NCBI RefSeq assembly: GCF_014201825.1
Contig: NZ_JACHFJ010000001.1
Span: 186,001-250,000 of the forward strand
Reading direction: 5' to 3'
Source: Acidocella aromatica
GTDB taxonomy: Bacteria; Pseudomonadota; Alphaproteobacteria; Acetobacterales; Acetobacteraceae
DNA length: 64,000 nucleotides
A program made the position numbers and the translations under genes. Within the stretch, counting starts at the first letter, position 1. Each line of letters begins with the position of its first letter. The notes below the pieces were generated by a model. That model made no database searches, had not been told where the DNA came from, and saw nothing but the letters and a program-made list of their open reading frames with translations. Below, piece by piece: positions 9,175-18,591 of the stretch.

Positions 9175-9654
9175 ATGGCCGAAGAACCCGCCGAGCGCCA
9201 GGAACGTGAAAGCCGTCCCAGCCCAATCGATATTCATGTCGGTTCGCGCATCCGCCTCCGCCGGACATTGCTCGGCATGTCTCAGGAACGACTGGGCGAC
9301 GCCCTGGGCCTGACCTTCCAGCAGGTACAGAAATACGAGCGCGGTGTGAACCGGGTGGGCGCCTCACGCCTGTTCGACATCTCCCGCGTGCTGGACGTAC
9401 CGATTTCCTATTTCTTCGACGATATGCCGGAAGGTATGTCCGAGGGACCAGTATCCGGTCCGCGCGGGCGCATGTATGGCTTCGCCGAACACCAGGAGCC
9501 GTTCAGTGCCGGGGTGGACGACCAGTTGACCAAGCGTGAAACGCTGGAACTGGTGCGGGCCTATTACCGCATCCAGGATCCCGCCATGCGCAAACACATG
9601 TTCGACCTGATGAAATCCCTAGCCCCGCCCGAAGCGGCATTCGACGCAGGCTGA
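9175..9654 (+). CDS. XRE-family transcriptional regulator
   Basis: A 159-residue cytosolic DNA-binding protein. A Cro/CI-type helix-turn-helix spans about residues 20-80 (VGSRIRLRRTLLGMSQERLG, QQVQKYERGVNRVG) and a C-terminal tail ends in KSLAPPE. This form is common in alphaproteobacteria. The ATG at 9175 has ggagaag nine bases upstream; a TTG at 9157 is less likely. The preceding 235 bases (8940-9174) are strikingly A/T-rich compared with the surrounding genes and probably contain its promoter, but I cannot assign a specific operator. Confidence 0.88.
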   Translation: MAEEPAERQERESRPSPIDIHVGSRIRLRRTLLGMSQERLGDALGLTFQQVQKYERGVNRVGASRLFDISRVLDVPISYFFDDMPEGMSEGPVSGPRGRMYGFAEHQEPFSAGVDDQLTKRETLELVRAYYRIQDPAMRKHMFDLMKSLAPPEAAFDAG

Positions 9655-9660
9655 AACGAC

Positions 9661-9692
9661 GGGCTGAACCCTTTTCAGGTTCAGCCCTTTTT
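9661..9692 (+). terminator. Intrinsic terminator after the XRE gene
   Basis: A 10-bp perfect stem (GGGCTGAACC with GGTTCAGCCC) around a seven-base loop is followed by five T residues, immediately after the XRE stop codon. It separates this gene from the convergent fatty-acid operon. Confidence 0.9.
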
Positions 9693-9697
9693 CTCGC

Positions 9698-11458
9698 TCA
9701 GAATGCTTCCTCGGGCAGCGCCATCATCGCGGCCTTGCCGGCCTTAATGGTGAAGAGCAGCGCGCCGGCCTGAGGCAGAATGCGCTCCATGTAGAACCGC
9801 GCCGTGGCCAGCTTGGTCTGGTAGAAAGCGGCATCCGGCCCGCCGAGCGGCGCTTTTTCCGCCGCGATGAGCGCCATGCGCACCCACATGAAGCCCAAAG
9901 CCACCAGCCCGAACATGCGCAGATAATCGGTGGCGGCGGCACCGGCCTCCTCGGGGTCGGACATGCCCTTCTCGGCCACGAACCCCGTGGCCAGTTGCAG
10001 CGCGCCGAAAGCCCGGGCAAAGCCCTGCACCAGCTTGCCGATATGGGCGTCGTTCTGGTGTGCCTCGATGAACTCCGCCACCGGATGGAAGAAGCGGCGC
10101 AGGCTACGGCCAAAATTGGCGGGGAGCTTGCGGCCGATCAGGTCCAGCGCCTGCACGCCGTTTGTGCCCTCGTAGATCATGGCGATGCGGGCATCGCGCA
10201 CGAACTGCTCCATGCCATGATCGCGGATATAACCGTGCCCGCCGTAAACCTGCACGCCGAGGCTGGCACTTTCGAAACCTAGATCGGTGAACAGCGCCTT
10301 CACGATGGGGGTCATCAGGGCCACGAAATCGGCCGCCGCCTCGTCGCCTTTCTCCGCCGCGTCCAGCGCCTGCGCCACCCACACGCCCATGGCGCGGCAG
10401 CCTTCGTTATAGGCGCGAATGGTGAGCAGCATGCGCCGCACATCCGGGTGCACAATGATCGGGTCGGCGGGTTTATCGGGGTATTTGGCACCGGCCAGGG
10501 AGCGGCCTTGCAGACGCTCCTTGGCATAAGCCACCGCGCCCTGATAGGCGGCCTCGCCAACCCCCAAGCCCTGCGTGCCGACGGAGAGACGTTCGGAATT
10601 CATCATCACGAACATCGCCTGCATGCCCTTATGCGGCGTGCCGACCAGCCAGCCGGTGGCGTCGTCGAAATTCATCTGGCAGGTGGCCGAGGCCTTGATG
10701 CCCATCTTGTGCTCGATGGCCGCGCAGGAGACGCCGTTGCCAGCACCGGGATTGCCGTTGGCATCGGGCAGGAATTTGGGCACCAGGAAGAGCGAGATGC
10801 CCTTGATGCCGGGCGGAGCGTCCGGCAGGCGCGCCAGTACCAGATGGATGATGTTGTCGGTCAGGTCATGCTCACCGGCGGAGATGAAGATCTTGGAGCC
10901 GGTGATCTTGTAGCTGCCATCCTCCTGCGGCACCGCCTTGGTGCGCAGCAGGCCGAGATCCGTGCCGCAATGCGGCTCGGTGAGGCACATGGTGCCCGAC
11001 CATTCGCCCGAGACCAGCTTGGGCAGGTAAAAATCCTTCAGCTCCTTCGAGCCATGGCTCTTCAGCGCCAGATACGCGCCGTGTGAAAGCCCCGGATACA
11101 GGCCGAAGGACAGGTTGCAGGCGCAGATCATCTCCTCAACCAGCTTGGCCACGGATTCCGGCAGGCCCTGCCCGCCATAATCCGGGCTGGCGTTCAACGA
11201 ACCCCAGCCGGATTCCGCGAAGGCCTTGTAGGCGTCCTGGAAGCCCTCGGGCGTGCGCACCGTGCCGTTCTCAAAATGGCAGCCTTCCTCGTCACCGCTG
11301 GCGTTGAGGGGGAGCAGCATTTCGGTGCAGAATTTCGCTGCTTCCTCCAGGATGGAATCCAACAGCTCGGGCGTGAACTCGGCATTATCCGCCGTGCCGC
11401 CATGCAGTTCGTGCAGCACGAAGCGCATGTCGCGCAGGGGCGCTGTGTAGGTTTGCAT
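9698..11458 (-). CDS. Acyl-CoA dehydrogenase (long, FadE-type)
   Basis: FAD-dependent first step of beta-oxidation, making trans-2-enoyl-CoA. The 586 residues have the usual N-terminal, middle and C-terminal dehydrogenase domains (MCLTEPHCGTDLGLLRTKA, and QVYGGHGYIRDHGMEQFVRD near residue 415). About 120 extra C-terminal residues are typical of the long bacterial subgroup. Substrate chain length cannot be told from sequence. It is the last gene of a same-strand set with the fused dehydrogenase/hydratase (12-base gap) and thiolase, so a role in fatty-acid or related acyl-CoA degradation is well supported. Confidence 0.92.
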   Translation of the reverse strand: MQTYTAPLRDMRFVLHELHGGTADNAEFTPELLDSILEEAAKFCTEMLLPLNASGDEEGCHFENGTVRTPEGFQDAYKAFAESGWGSLNASPDYGGQGLPESVAKLVEEMICACNLSFGLYPGLSHGAYLALKSHGSKELKDFYLPKLVSGEWSGTMCLTEPHCGTDLGLLRTKAVPQEDGSYKITGSKIFISAGEHDLTDNIIHLVLARLPDAPPGIKGISLFLVPKFLPDANGNPGAGNGVSCAAIEHKMGIKASATCQMNFDDATGWLVGTPHKGMQAMFVMMNSERLSVGTQGLGVGEAAYQGAVAYAKERLQGRSLAGAKYPDKPADPIIVHPDVRRMLLTIRAYNEGCRAMGVWVAQALDAAEKGDEAAADFVALMTPIVKALFTDLGFESASLGVQVYGGHGYIRDHGMEQFVRDARIAMIYEGTNGVQALDLIGRKLPANFGRSLRRFFHPVAEFIEAHQNDAHIGKLVQGFARAFGALQLATGFVAEKGMSDPEEAGAAATDYLRMFGLVALGFMWVRMALIAAEKAPLGGPDAAFYQTKLATARFYMERILPQAGALLFTIKAGKAAMMALPEEAF

Positions 11459-11470
11459 CGCCGTTTACTC

Positions 11471-13747
11471 CTAGTTGCGCAGGGGCTTGCCGGTGACGAG
11501 CATGTGCTCGATCCGCGCCAGCGTGCCTTCGTTCTTGATCAGCCGCATGAAGGCGGCGCGTTCCAATGCCAGAATGTCCTGCTCGCTCACCTCGTCGATG
11601 AGATCCGCCGGACCGCCCGAGAGCACGGTGGCGAGGTTGGAGGACACCACCATGTCATAGGTGGTTGCCGCACCACGGGCGCGAAAGCCCTCGGCAGCGC
11701 TCTCGAAGGCGAGCTGTGCCGCCTCCCCGCCCAGCCTGTAGGTGGGGGGCGTGGGGGGCGTGTAGTTTTCCGCCAGCTTCAGTGCGCGAGCCTTGGCGTC
11801 GGCCAGTAGTCGGTCGCGGTTCATGGTGATGCCGTCCTCGGCGCGCAGGAACAGCAATTCCTTGGCCTGGGCAGCGGATTTGCTCACCGTGGCGGTGCTT
11901 ACAATCTCGAACACCTTGGCGGCGGCGGGCATCGGGCCGCGCGGCATGCCGGGCGCTGCCGCCCAGCGGGCCAGCATCTCGGAACAGCCGCCCCAGCCGG
12001 GCACCAGCCCCACGCCGCATTCCACCAGGCCGATATAGGTCTCGGCATGGGCCTGCACGGCATCGGCATGCAGCACCACCTCGCACCCGCCGCCCAGCGC
12101 CATGCCGAACGGAGCCGCCACCACCGGGAAGGGCGCGTATTTCATCGCTTTGAACACTTGCTGCCCGGCGGCCACAAGTTTCTCGATCTCGCCCCAGGCC
12201 GCGATATTGGCGGCGAAGATGGCAAGGCCGAGATTGGCGCCGACGGAGAAATGCGCGCCCTCGTTATACAGCACCAGCGCTTTAGGCTTCAGCTCCACGG
12301 CCTTGCCCAGGATTTCAAGATTCTGCTGATCCCAGCTATTGCTCTTGGAGGTCAGCTCGAAACAGAACACTCCATCGCCGATATCCCACACGGCAGCCGA
12401 GGCGTTCTTCAGCACCGGCTTGGAGACGCGCTTGATGTCGGCCAGCAGCAGCACGCCCTCGGGGCGGGTAAGCTTGTGGTACGCGCCATCGGTGCCCAGG
12501 TAGTTTTGCTGGCCCTCGGTGAGCGTGTAGAAGCTCTTGCCCTTGGCCGCCGCCAGCAGAGGCGGCACGGCCATGCCCTCGGCAGCCAGCTTCTCGGCCA
12601 GCCAATCCGCGCCGAGCTTGTCGATCAGCTCGAACGGCCCGAACTTCCAGTTATAGCCAAGGCGCATCGCTTCATCGATGGAGGTGATGTCCTCGGCTGC
12701 TTCCGGCACCAGTGTCGCGGCGTAGGCCAACGTCTGCCCCAGCACGCGCCAGGCGTAACGCGCGGCAGGCGATGGAGCAGAAAGCAGCGCGCGCAAATCG
12801 CGTAGCTTGGCCTCAGGCAGATCGGCCTTTTGCACCGGGCGGTAATCGCCGGTGGCGAGGTCGATGGCCTCGCGCCCCGCGGCGCCCTTCCGGTAGAAGC
12901 CGCCCTTGCCCTTGCGGCCGGTATAGCCCTCCGCGATCATCTTCTTGATGAGCGGTAGATCGCGGTTGGCGGCGTGGAAGGCGTCGCCCTGAGGCAGCGT
13001 GGCGGCGAGGCTGGCGTTGATGTGCGGCATCAGATCCAGCCCGACGAGGTCGATCAGCCCGAACACGCCGGTCTTGGGAATGCCGAAGGGGCGGCCCATG
13101 ATCGCGTCCGCAGCCTCGACGGCGATGCCCGCATCCAGCGCCTCGATGACGCCGCATTGCAGCCAGTACACGCCTAGCCGGTTGGCGATAAAGCCCGGAG
13201 AATCCTTGGCCCGTACAACGGTTTTGCCGAGTGCGATGTCGGCGAAGCGCGCCACGCCATCGGCCAGAGCCGGGTCGGTGGCGGGGCCGGTGACCAGCTC
13301 CAGCAGGCGCATATAGCGCGGCGGGTTGAAGAAATGGGTGATGAGGAAGTTACGCGCGAAGCTCTCGGGCAGCCCTTCCACCAGCTTCGCCAGCGGAATG
13401 GTCGAGGTGTTGGAGGACACCACGGAACCGGGGCGGCGCACGGCGTCAATCTTGCGATACAGATCCTGCTTCAGGTCCAGCCGCTCGACGATGGCTTCCA
13501 CGATCCAGTCGCACTCGACGAGTTTGGCAATATCCTCTTCAAGGTTGCCCGGCGTGACCAGCTTGACCGCCGTCGATGACATGAACGGCGCTGGGTCGGT
13601 CTTCTGCATCTTGGCGATGGCCCCGGCGGCGGCACCGGGGACGATGTCGAGCAGCAGCACAGGCGTGCCCGCATTGGCGAAATGCGCGGCGATGGCCGCC
13701 CCCATGGTGCCTGCGCCGATGACGGCAGCTTTTTGAATTCCAGGCAT
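11471..13747 (-). CDS. 3-hydroxyacyl-CoA dehydrogenase / enoyl-CoA hydratase fusion
   Basis: This bifunctional beta-oxidation enzyme hydrates enoyl-CoA and oxidises the 3-hydroxyacyl-CoA. Unlike E. coli FadB, the dehydrogenase is N-terminal (NAD-binding AAVIGAGTMGAAIAAHFANAG-type fold; then SSNTSTIPLAKL and THFFNPP). The crotonase domain is C-terminal (FGMALGGGCEVVLHADA, VECGVGLVPGWGG). It is 758 residues from the ATG at 13747, which overlaps the thiolase stop as TGATG; a longer frame to 13795 runs into the thiolase gene. This order matches the common alphaproteobacterial FadJ-like family. Confidence 0.93.
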   Translation of the reverse strand: MPGIQKAAVIGAGTMGAAIAAHFANAGTPVLLLDIVPGAAAGAIAKMQKTDPAPFMSSTAVKLVTPGNLEEDIAKLVECDWIVEAIVERLDLKQDLYRKIDAVRRPGSVVSSNTSTIPLAKLVEGLPESFARNFLITHFFNPPRYMRLLELVTGPATDPALADGVARFADIALGKTVVRAKDSPGFIANRLGVYWLQCGVIEALDAGIAVEAADAIMGRPFGIPKTGVFGLIDLVGLDLMPHINASLAATLPQGDAFHAANRDLPLIKKMIAEGYTGRKGKGGFYRKGAAGREAIDLATGDYRPVQKADLPEAKLRDLRALLSAPSPAARYAWRVLGQTLAYAATLVPEAAEDITSIDEAMRLGYNWKFGPFELIDKLGADWLAEKLAAEGMAVPPLLAAAKGKSFYTLTEGQQNYLGTDGAYHKLTRPEGVLLLADIKRVSKPVLKNASAAVWDIGDGVFCFELTSKSNSWDQQNLEILGKAVELKPKALVLYNEGAHFSVGANLGLAIFAANIAAWGEIEKLVAAGQQVFKAMKYAPFPVVAAPFGMALGGGCEVVLHADAVQAHAETYIGLVECGVGLVPGWGGCSEMLARWAAAPGMPRGPMPAAAKVFEIVSTATVSKSAAQAKELLFLRAEDGITMNRDRLLADAKARALKLAENYTPPTPPTYRLGGEAAQLAFESAAEGFRARGAATTYDMVVSSNLATVLSGGPADLIDEVSEQDILALERAAFMRLIKNEGTLARIEHMLVTGKPLRN

Positions 13748-14883
13748 CACACGCGCTCCAGAATGGTGGCGATGCCCTGCCCGCCGCCGATGCACTGCGT
13801 AGCCAGCGCGTATTTGCCGCCGGTGCGCGCCAGCAGGCTGGCGGCCTTGCCGGTGATGCGCGCCCCCGTGGCGCCCAGCGGATGACCAAGGGCCAAGGCC
13901 CCGCCATCGAGGTTCACCTTCTCCACATCCAGCCCGAGATCGCGGATGCAGGCGAGAGACTGCGAGGCGAAGGCCTCGTTCAGCTCGATCACATCCAGCT
14001 CGGCGGCGGTAATACCCGCACGGGCCAGGGCTTTCTGCGTGGCTGCCACGGGGCCGATGCCCATGATCTCCGGCGCGCAGCCCGAGACGGCGCTGGCCTT
14101 GATACGCGCCAGCTTCTTCAGCCCGTGCTTATCGGCGTAAGCCTCGGAGCAGACCAGTACGGCTGCGGCGCCATCGGTTAGTGGAGAGGACGTGCCGGCG
14201 GTGACCGTACCGCTCACGTCGAAAGCCAGCTTCAGCCCGGCCAGCCCTTCAAGAGTGGTCTCGGGGCGCGGGCAGCCATCGGCGTCCACCACGCCCGCCT
14301 TGCCGGTAATCGGCACGATTTCGTCCTTCAGCCGCCCCTCGGCGATGGCGGCGGCGGCACGCTGTTGGCTGCGCACGGCGAAGGCCTCCTGCTCGGCGCG
14401 GGAGATGTTCCATTTGCGAGCCACGTTCTCGGCGGTGTCGCCCATGCCAATGTAAGCGGCGGGAACCTTGGCCACCAGCGCCTTGTTGGGCAGCACGTTA
14501 TAGCCGCCCATCGGTACGCGGCTCATGCTCTCCACACCGGCGGCGACGAACACCTCGCCCATGCCCGCCGCGATATGCCCGGCGGCGATGTGCACCGCCT
14601 GCATCGAGGACCCGCAGAAATGGTTCACAGTGTAGCCCGCGACACTCTGCGGCAGGCCGGACAGCAGCCCGACGAGACGGGCGACGTTAAGCCCCTGCTC
14701 GCCCTCGGGGAAGGCGCAGCCCATGACCAATGCCTCGATATCCTCGGGCTTCACGCCGCTGCGCGCGATCAGCGCCACGATGGTCTGGGCGGCGAAATCG
14801 TCGGGGCGCACGCGGGCAAGCTGGCCCTTGGGCGCGGGGGTGAAGGGGGAGCGGGCGTAACCCGCGATGACGGCATTGCTCAC
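13747..14883 (-). CDS. Acetyl-CoA C-acyltransferase (thiolase)
   Basis: A FadA-type thiolase that cleaves 3-ketoacyl-CoA to acetyl-CoA and a shortened acyl-CoA. The 378 residues include the nucleophilic cysteine in VNHFCGSSMQAVH, the His motif ALGHPLGATGARI and the C-terminal cysteine in ATQCIGGGQG. It lies between the MerR regulator (24-base gap) and the fused dehydrogenase/hydratase (overlapping). The order regulator-thiolase-fusion-dehydrogenase forms one transcription unit on the minus strand. Confidence 0.94.
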   Translation of the reverse strand: MSNAVIAGYARSPFTPAPKGQLARVRPDDFAAQTIVALIARSGVKPEDIEALVMGCAFPEGEQGLNVARLVGLLSGLPQSVAGYTVNHFCGSSMQAVHIAAGHIAAGMGEVFVAAGVESMSRVPMGGYNVLPNKALVAKVPAAYIGMGDTAENVARKWNISRAEQEAFAVRSQQRAAAAIAEGRLKDEIVPITGKAGVVDADGCPRPETTLEGLAGLKLAFDVSGTVTAGTSSPLTDGAAAVLVCSEAYADKHGLKKLARIKASAVSGCAPEIMGIGPVAATQKALARAGITAAELDVIELNEAFASQSLACIRDLGLDVEKVNLDGGALALGHPLGATGARITGKAASLLARTGGKYALATQCIGGGQGIATILERV

Positions 14884-14907
14884 GGTAATCTCCGTTGTCT
14901 TGACTTG

Positions 14908-15336
14908 CTACTTGGTGGCGACGGCTGGTTTTCGCGCCGCCTTGGGTTGGGTTTCGATGGTTTTCAGCGCGTCTGTGGCTTGGCGCTCAATCTCACGCAG
15001 TTCGATGAGCGTTTCCTCCAGCGCCAAGCGCTGCTCCTCCAGGCTGTGGATGCGGCTCTGCACCGCCTTCAGCAGCGCCTTGGTCTGCTGCGCGTGGGTC
15101 GGGTCGATATCATAGAGTTCAAGATATTCCTTGATCTCCTTGATAGAGAAGCCGAGCCTCTTGCCGCGCAGGATCAGGATCATGCGCGCGCGGTCCCGCT
15201 GGGTGTAGACCCTGGTGTTCCCGGCACGCTGCGGAGAAATCAGCCCCTGCGACTCATAAAAATGCAGCGTCCGCACCGTGATCCCCAGCCCGGCGGCGAG
15301 TTGGGTGACAGTGTAGAGCAGGCTCTCGTGCGACAT
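14908..15336 (-). CDS. MerR-family regulator of the fatty-acid genes
   Basis: A 142-residue MerR-type activator/repressor. The N-terminal winged helix is YTVTQLAAGLGITVRTLHFY followed by ESQGLISPQRAGNTRVY, then a long coiled-coil dimer helix (about 85-125). No cysteine metal site is present. MerR proteins of the LiuR group regulate acyl-CoA catabolism in proteobacteria. Its position directly upstream of the thiolase and downstream of fadL makes a similar local role likely (inference). The start has a tctccttc-type Shine-Dalgarno complement just before it. Confidence 0.87.
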   Translation of the reverse strand: MSHESLLYTVTQLAAGLGITVRTLHFYESQGLISPQRAGNTRVYTQRDRARMILILRGKRLGFSIKEIKEYLELYDIDPTHAQQTKALLKAVQSRIHSLEEQRLALEETLIELREIERQATDALKTIETQPKAARKPAVATK

Positions 15337-15412
15337 CGGCTATCATCTCCTTCAGTTGGCGGGCAGGAAAGCCCCCTGCCCGGCCGTTGTCATCACGTTA
15401 CACGGTTTTGGT

Positions 15413-16732
15413 TCAGAACTTCATGGTCACTCCGGCGGTCACGCTGTTGTCGGAGTCGTCGTAACCGCCGGTGATCATCCCCGCCGAGGCGCTGGCGGAG
15501 TTGTTGATCTTCCCACCCGGCGAGAACAGGTGCAGATAGGCCAGTTCCAGCTTGGTGTTGGGCAGAAGCTGGTACTGCGCGCCTATGCCCAGATTGTAAT
15601 GGTCGGCATCCGGCACGCGGGTGGTGCGGTTGTCGTTGGAGACCGGGGATTCATCGTAGGAGAAGCCGGTTTGCAGCATCAGCTTGTCGGTAAGTTGGTA
15701 GTTGGCGCCCACGCCGGCGAACCAGCTATTATGCCAGTTCTCATACAGGGTGGAGGAGCCCGAGCCGTTGGTGGCGGTCACCACCAGCGCGTGGAACAGC
15801 GACCATTCCGTCCAGGTCGCGCTGGCCATCAGGGCGAGGCGCGGCGTCACCTGGTCATAGACACCAAAGCTCACGCTGTCCGGCAGGGTGATGTTGGTGG
15901 TGGCGTGACTGTTGGCGGCGTTCAGCATGGCCGCAAGCAACGGGCTATAGGCGGCGTAGATCGGCGGCACGGTAATGTGCTGCCCGCCCTTGATGTTGTG
16001 GCGGATGCGCGAGCGGTAATCCAGACCGAAGCGCAGTGTGTCATCAACCTTGTAGATCGCGCCAAGGTTATAGCCTACACCGACATCATCGCCATAGATG
16101 TCGCCGATGGCGTCCTTGCCCGTCAGCGCGCTCAGCGGCGTGTTCAGCGCCTGGCTGAGATTGGCGTTGAAATAGTCGATGTTCGGTCCGCCGCCGACGG
16201 AAAAATGATCGTTGATCTTGTAGGACAGCGCCAGACCGAGATTGATGTCGGTGATACTGGAAACGAGGCTCTGATACCGCCCGACGAAATCCCCCGGATA
16301 GGAGACGCGCTCGCCATAAGGGGCGGTGACGGAGAAGCCCAGCCGCCATTTCGGCGCCAGGGCCCACACGCCGAACGCGGCGGCGGACGCGGCCGGGGCA
16401 ACGGCATTGCCGCCGTTCACGCCTGAGACATTACCGCCCGTGTACGGGTTGCTGGCCGAGCCGGTGAACGTCGCACTTGGGCCGATATAGCTGACATTGC
16501 TGTCCAATTCGCTGCTATCGAGCAGCGCCATACCCGCAGGGTTGGTCGAGACAGTGCTGGCATCATACGCCTTGGCCACCTCACCGGCGAAGGCGTTGCC
16601 CAGCCAATCCGCCGAACCTTCGTTCAGCCCAAACCCCGACGCAAAGGCCGGACCGGACGCACCAAGCGCCGCAACCAGCGCCAACACCGACACCTGTGAT
16701 AAATTGGTATACCGCGTTCTCTCCACCGACAT
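15413..16732 (-). CDS. fadL: FadL/OmpP1-family outer membrane transporter
   Basis: A 439-residue outer-membrane beta-barrel for uptake of long-chain fatty acids or other hydrophobic compounds. It has a signal peptide ending near GPAFA, then the FadL N-terminal hatch start SGFGLNEGSADWLGNAFAG. The family's NPAGM motif follows, and the barrel ends in a terminal phenylalanine (TAGVTMKF), the usual BAM signal. It is 76 bases upstream of the MerR gene on the same strand and probably feeds the beta-oxidation enzymes behind it. It is divergent from the DUF2147 gene. Confidence 0.9.
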   Translation of the reverse strand: MSVERTRYTNLSQVSVLALVAALGASGPAFASGFGLNEGSADWLGNAFAGEVAKAYDASTVSTNPAGMALLDSSELDSNVSYIGPSATFTGSASNPYTGGNVSGVNGGNAVAPAASAAAFGVWALAPKWRLGFSVTAPYGERVSYPGDFVGRYQSLVSSITDINLGLALSYKINDHFSVGGGPNIDYFNANLSQALNTPLSALTGKDAIGDIYGDDVGVGYNLGAIYKVDDTLRFGLDYRSRIRHNIKGGQHITVPPIYAAYSPLLAAMLNAANSHATTNITLPDSVSFGVYDQVTPRLALMASATWTEWSLFHALVVTATNGSGSSTLYENWHNSWFAGVGANYQLTDKLMLQTGFSYDESPVSNDNRTTRVPDADHYNLGIGAQYQLLPNTKLELAYLHLFSPGGKINNSASASAGMITGGYDDSDNSVTAGVTMKF

Positions 16733-16843
16733 TTCTTTGCTTCCTCCTCATGCCTATTGCTATTTTGCGGCGTTGTTGATCGCCTGTTGATTAGGGCACT
16801 TAACTTACGTATTGTGTATGCAACATATGTCATGAGGGTGGAA

Positions 16844-17338
16844 ATGCAAGCGATTTTCAACGTGGGTTTAAGAAAAATTTTGCTGATTATGGCGTTTGCC
16901 ATGACGGGCCTGGGCTGCTGGGGCTCGGTCGCGAGAGCGGAAACGCAGGATGTGCAGGGCTGGTGGATGGACCAGAATGGCAAGGCGGGCATCCTCATCG
17001 CGCCTTGCGGCGGGCAGCTCTGCGGCAAGATCGAATGGTTGCACCAGCCGCTGGACAAGGAAGGCAAGCCCAAGACCGACATCCATAATGGCGATGCCGC
17101 CCTGCGCCCGCGCCTGCTCTGCGGGCTGTCGATTCTCGGCGGCTTTACGCCGGCTGATAACGGCGGCTGGCATGGCGGCTGGATCTACGACCCGGAAAGC
17201 GGCAACACCTATAAGTCGGTGATGCATGTGGGCGATGACGGCAAGCTGCATGTGCGTGGCTATATCGGGTTCACGCTCATCGGCCGCTCCGTCACCTGGG
17301 TCAGGCCACCCCAGCAACTCGCCCCCTGCGCAGGGTGA
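16844..17338 (+). CDS. Exported DUF2147 protein
   Basis: A 164-residue secreted protein. It has a signal peptide (KILLIMAFAMTGLGCWGSV, cleaved near ARA/ETQD) and a DUF2147 domain (VQGWWMDQNGKAGILIAPC, CGKIEWL, GGWIYDPESGNTYKS). The family is periplasmic and of unknown function. The ATG at 16844 is chosen for its gagggtgg Shine-Dalgarno five bases upstream; ATG 16832 and TTG 16757 are in-frame alternatives. It is divergent from fadL across about 110 A/T-rich bases. Confidence 0.85.
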   Translation: MQAIFNVGLRKILLIMAFAMTGLGCWGSVARAETQDVQGWWMDQNGKAGILIAPCGGQLCGKIEWLHQPLDKEGKPKTDIHNGDAALRPRLLCGLSILGGFTPADNGGWHGGWIYDPESGNTYKSVMHVGDDGKLHVRGYIGFTLIGRSVTWVRPPQQLAPCAG

Positions 17339-17406
17339 GGCCGGATTAAATCTCTGCGTCATCCCCCTGCCATTGGGCGTGGTTTGGCACTATCTCCCTT
17401 GGCGGC

Positions 17407-18591
17407 ATGACGATACGAGATTTCGACGAACTTTGGCAAAACGCGCTGGCGGCGCAAGACGCCGCCGGACGCAGACGCAGCCTGAGAGTGGCGGACAGAC
17501 TGCCCGATGGCCGGGTGCGCGTGGATGGCGGTCCGCCGCTTCTGGATTTTTCCTCCAACGATTATCTTGGCCTGTCGCACCACCCGGCGCTGACCCGCCG
17601 CGCCTGCGAGTATGCCGAGCGCTGGGGGGCGGGCTCGGGGGCCTCCCGCCTCGTGGCCGGAAATTTGCCGCCCTTCCCCGATATCGAGGCCAAGCTGGCC
17701 GCGGCCAAGGGGACCGAGGCGGCGCTGATCCTCGTCTCCGGTGTGCAGGCCAACCTAACCGTGCTGCCCGCCTTACTCGACTCACGGTATCTGGGCGCGG
17801 AACCTCTCGTTTATGCCGACAAGCTGAACCACGCGAGCCTGATCCAGGGCTGCATCGGCGCGGGCGTGCGGCAGATCCGCTTCCGCCATAACGATCTCGA
17901 ACATCTGGAAGAACTGCTGGAGCGGGACAAGGATCTGAACCGCCCACGCTTTATCGTCACCGAAAGCGTGTTCAGCATGGATGGCGATTGCGCCGACATC
18001 CCCGCCCTGCGCGCTTTGGCCGAGCGCTACGGCGCGTTTTTGTATCTGGACGAAGCCCATGCCACCGGCGTGCTGGGCGAAAATGGCTTCGGGCTGGCGC
18101 ATGGGCTGCGCCAAGGGCTGGTCATGGGCACGTTCAGCAAGGGGATGGGCGGATTCGGCGCTTATGTCGCCTGCTCGGCGGCGCTGCGGGAGTATCTGGT
18201 GAACCGCTGCGGCGGGGTGATCTACGCCACCGCCCTGCCTCCCGCCGTGCTCGGGGCCATGGAGGCGGCCATCGACCTCGTGCCCCGCCTCGGCGCCGAG
18301 CGCGCCCACCTAGCCCGGCTGGCCGCCAATTTCCGCGCCACACTCAACGCCGCCGGGCTGGATACCGGCATTTCGGCCACGCAGATCGTGCCGGTCATCC
18401 TGGGGGCTGAGGAGCGCACGCTGAACGTCGCCCGTGCGCTGGAGGCGGAGGGCTTTCTGGGCGTGGCCATCCGCCCGCCCACGGTTCCCAATGGCACCAG
18501 CCGCATCCGCTTCGCCCTTTCCGCCCGGCATAGCGAGGCCGATATCTCCGCCCTCGCCGACGCCGTAATCCGGCTGGCCCGCGCCGCATGA
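17407..18591 (+). CDS. bioF: 8-amino-7-oxononanoate synthase
   Basis: BioF condenses pimeloyl-ACP (or CoA) with L-alanine, the first step of biotin ring assembly, using pyridoxal phosphate. The 394 residues show FSSNDYLGLSHHP, substrate/PLP residues YADKLNHASL and DEAHATGVLGENG, and the PLP lysine in GTFSKGMGGFGAY. The start is the ATG at 17407. It is coupled by ATGA to the esterase-like gene and on to bioC, so the unit covers early biotin synthesis. bioA, bioD and bioB are not in the window. Confidence 0.94.
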   Translation: MTIRDFDELWQNALAAQDAAGRRRSLRVADRLPDGRVRVDGGPPLLDFSSNDYLGLSHHPALTRRACEYAERWGAGSGASRLVAGNLPPFPDIEAKLAAAKGTEAALILVSGVQANLTVLPALLDSRYLGAEPLVYADKLNHASLIQGCIGAGVRQIRFRHNDLEHLEELLERDKDLNRPRFIVTESVFSMDGDCADIPALRALAERYGAFLYLDEAHATGVLGENGFGLAHGLRQGLVMGTFSKGMGGFGAYVACSAALREYLVNRCGGVIYATALPPAVLGAMEAAIDLVPRLGAERAHLARLAANFRATLNAAGLDTGISATQIVPVILGAEERTLNVARALEAEGFLGVAIRPPTVPNGTSRIRFALSARHSEADISALADAVIRLARAA

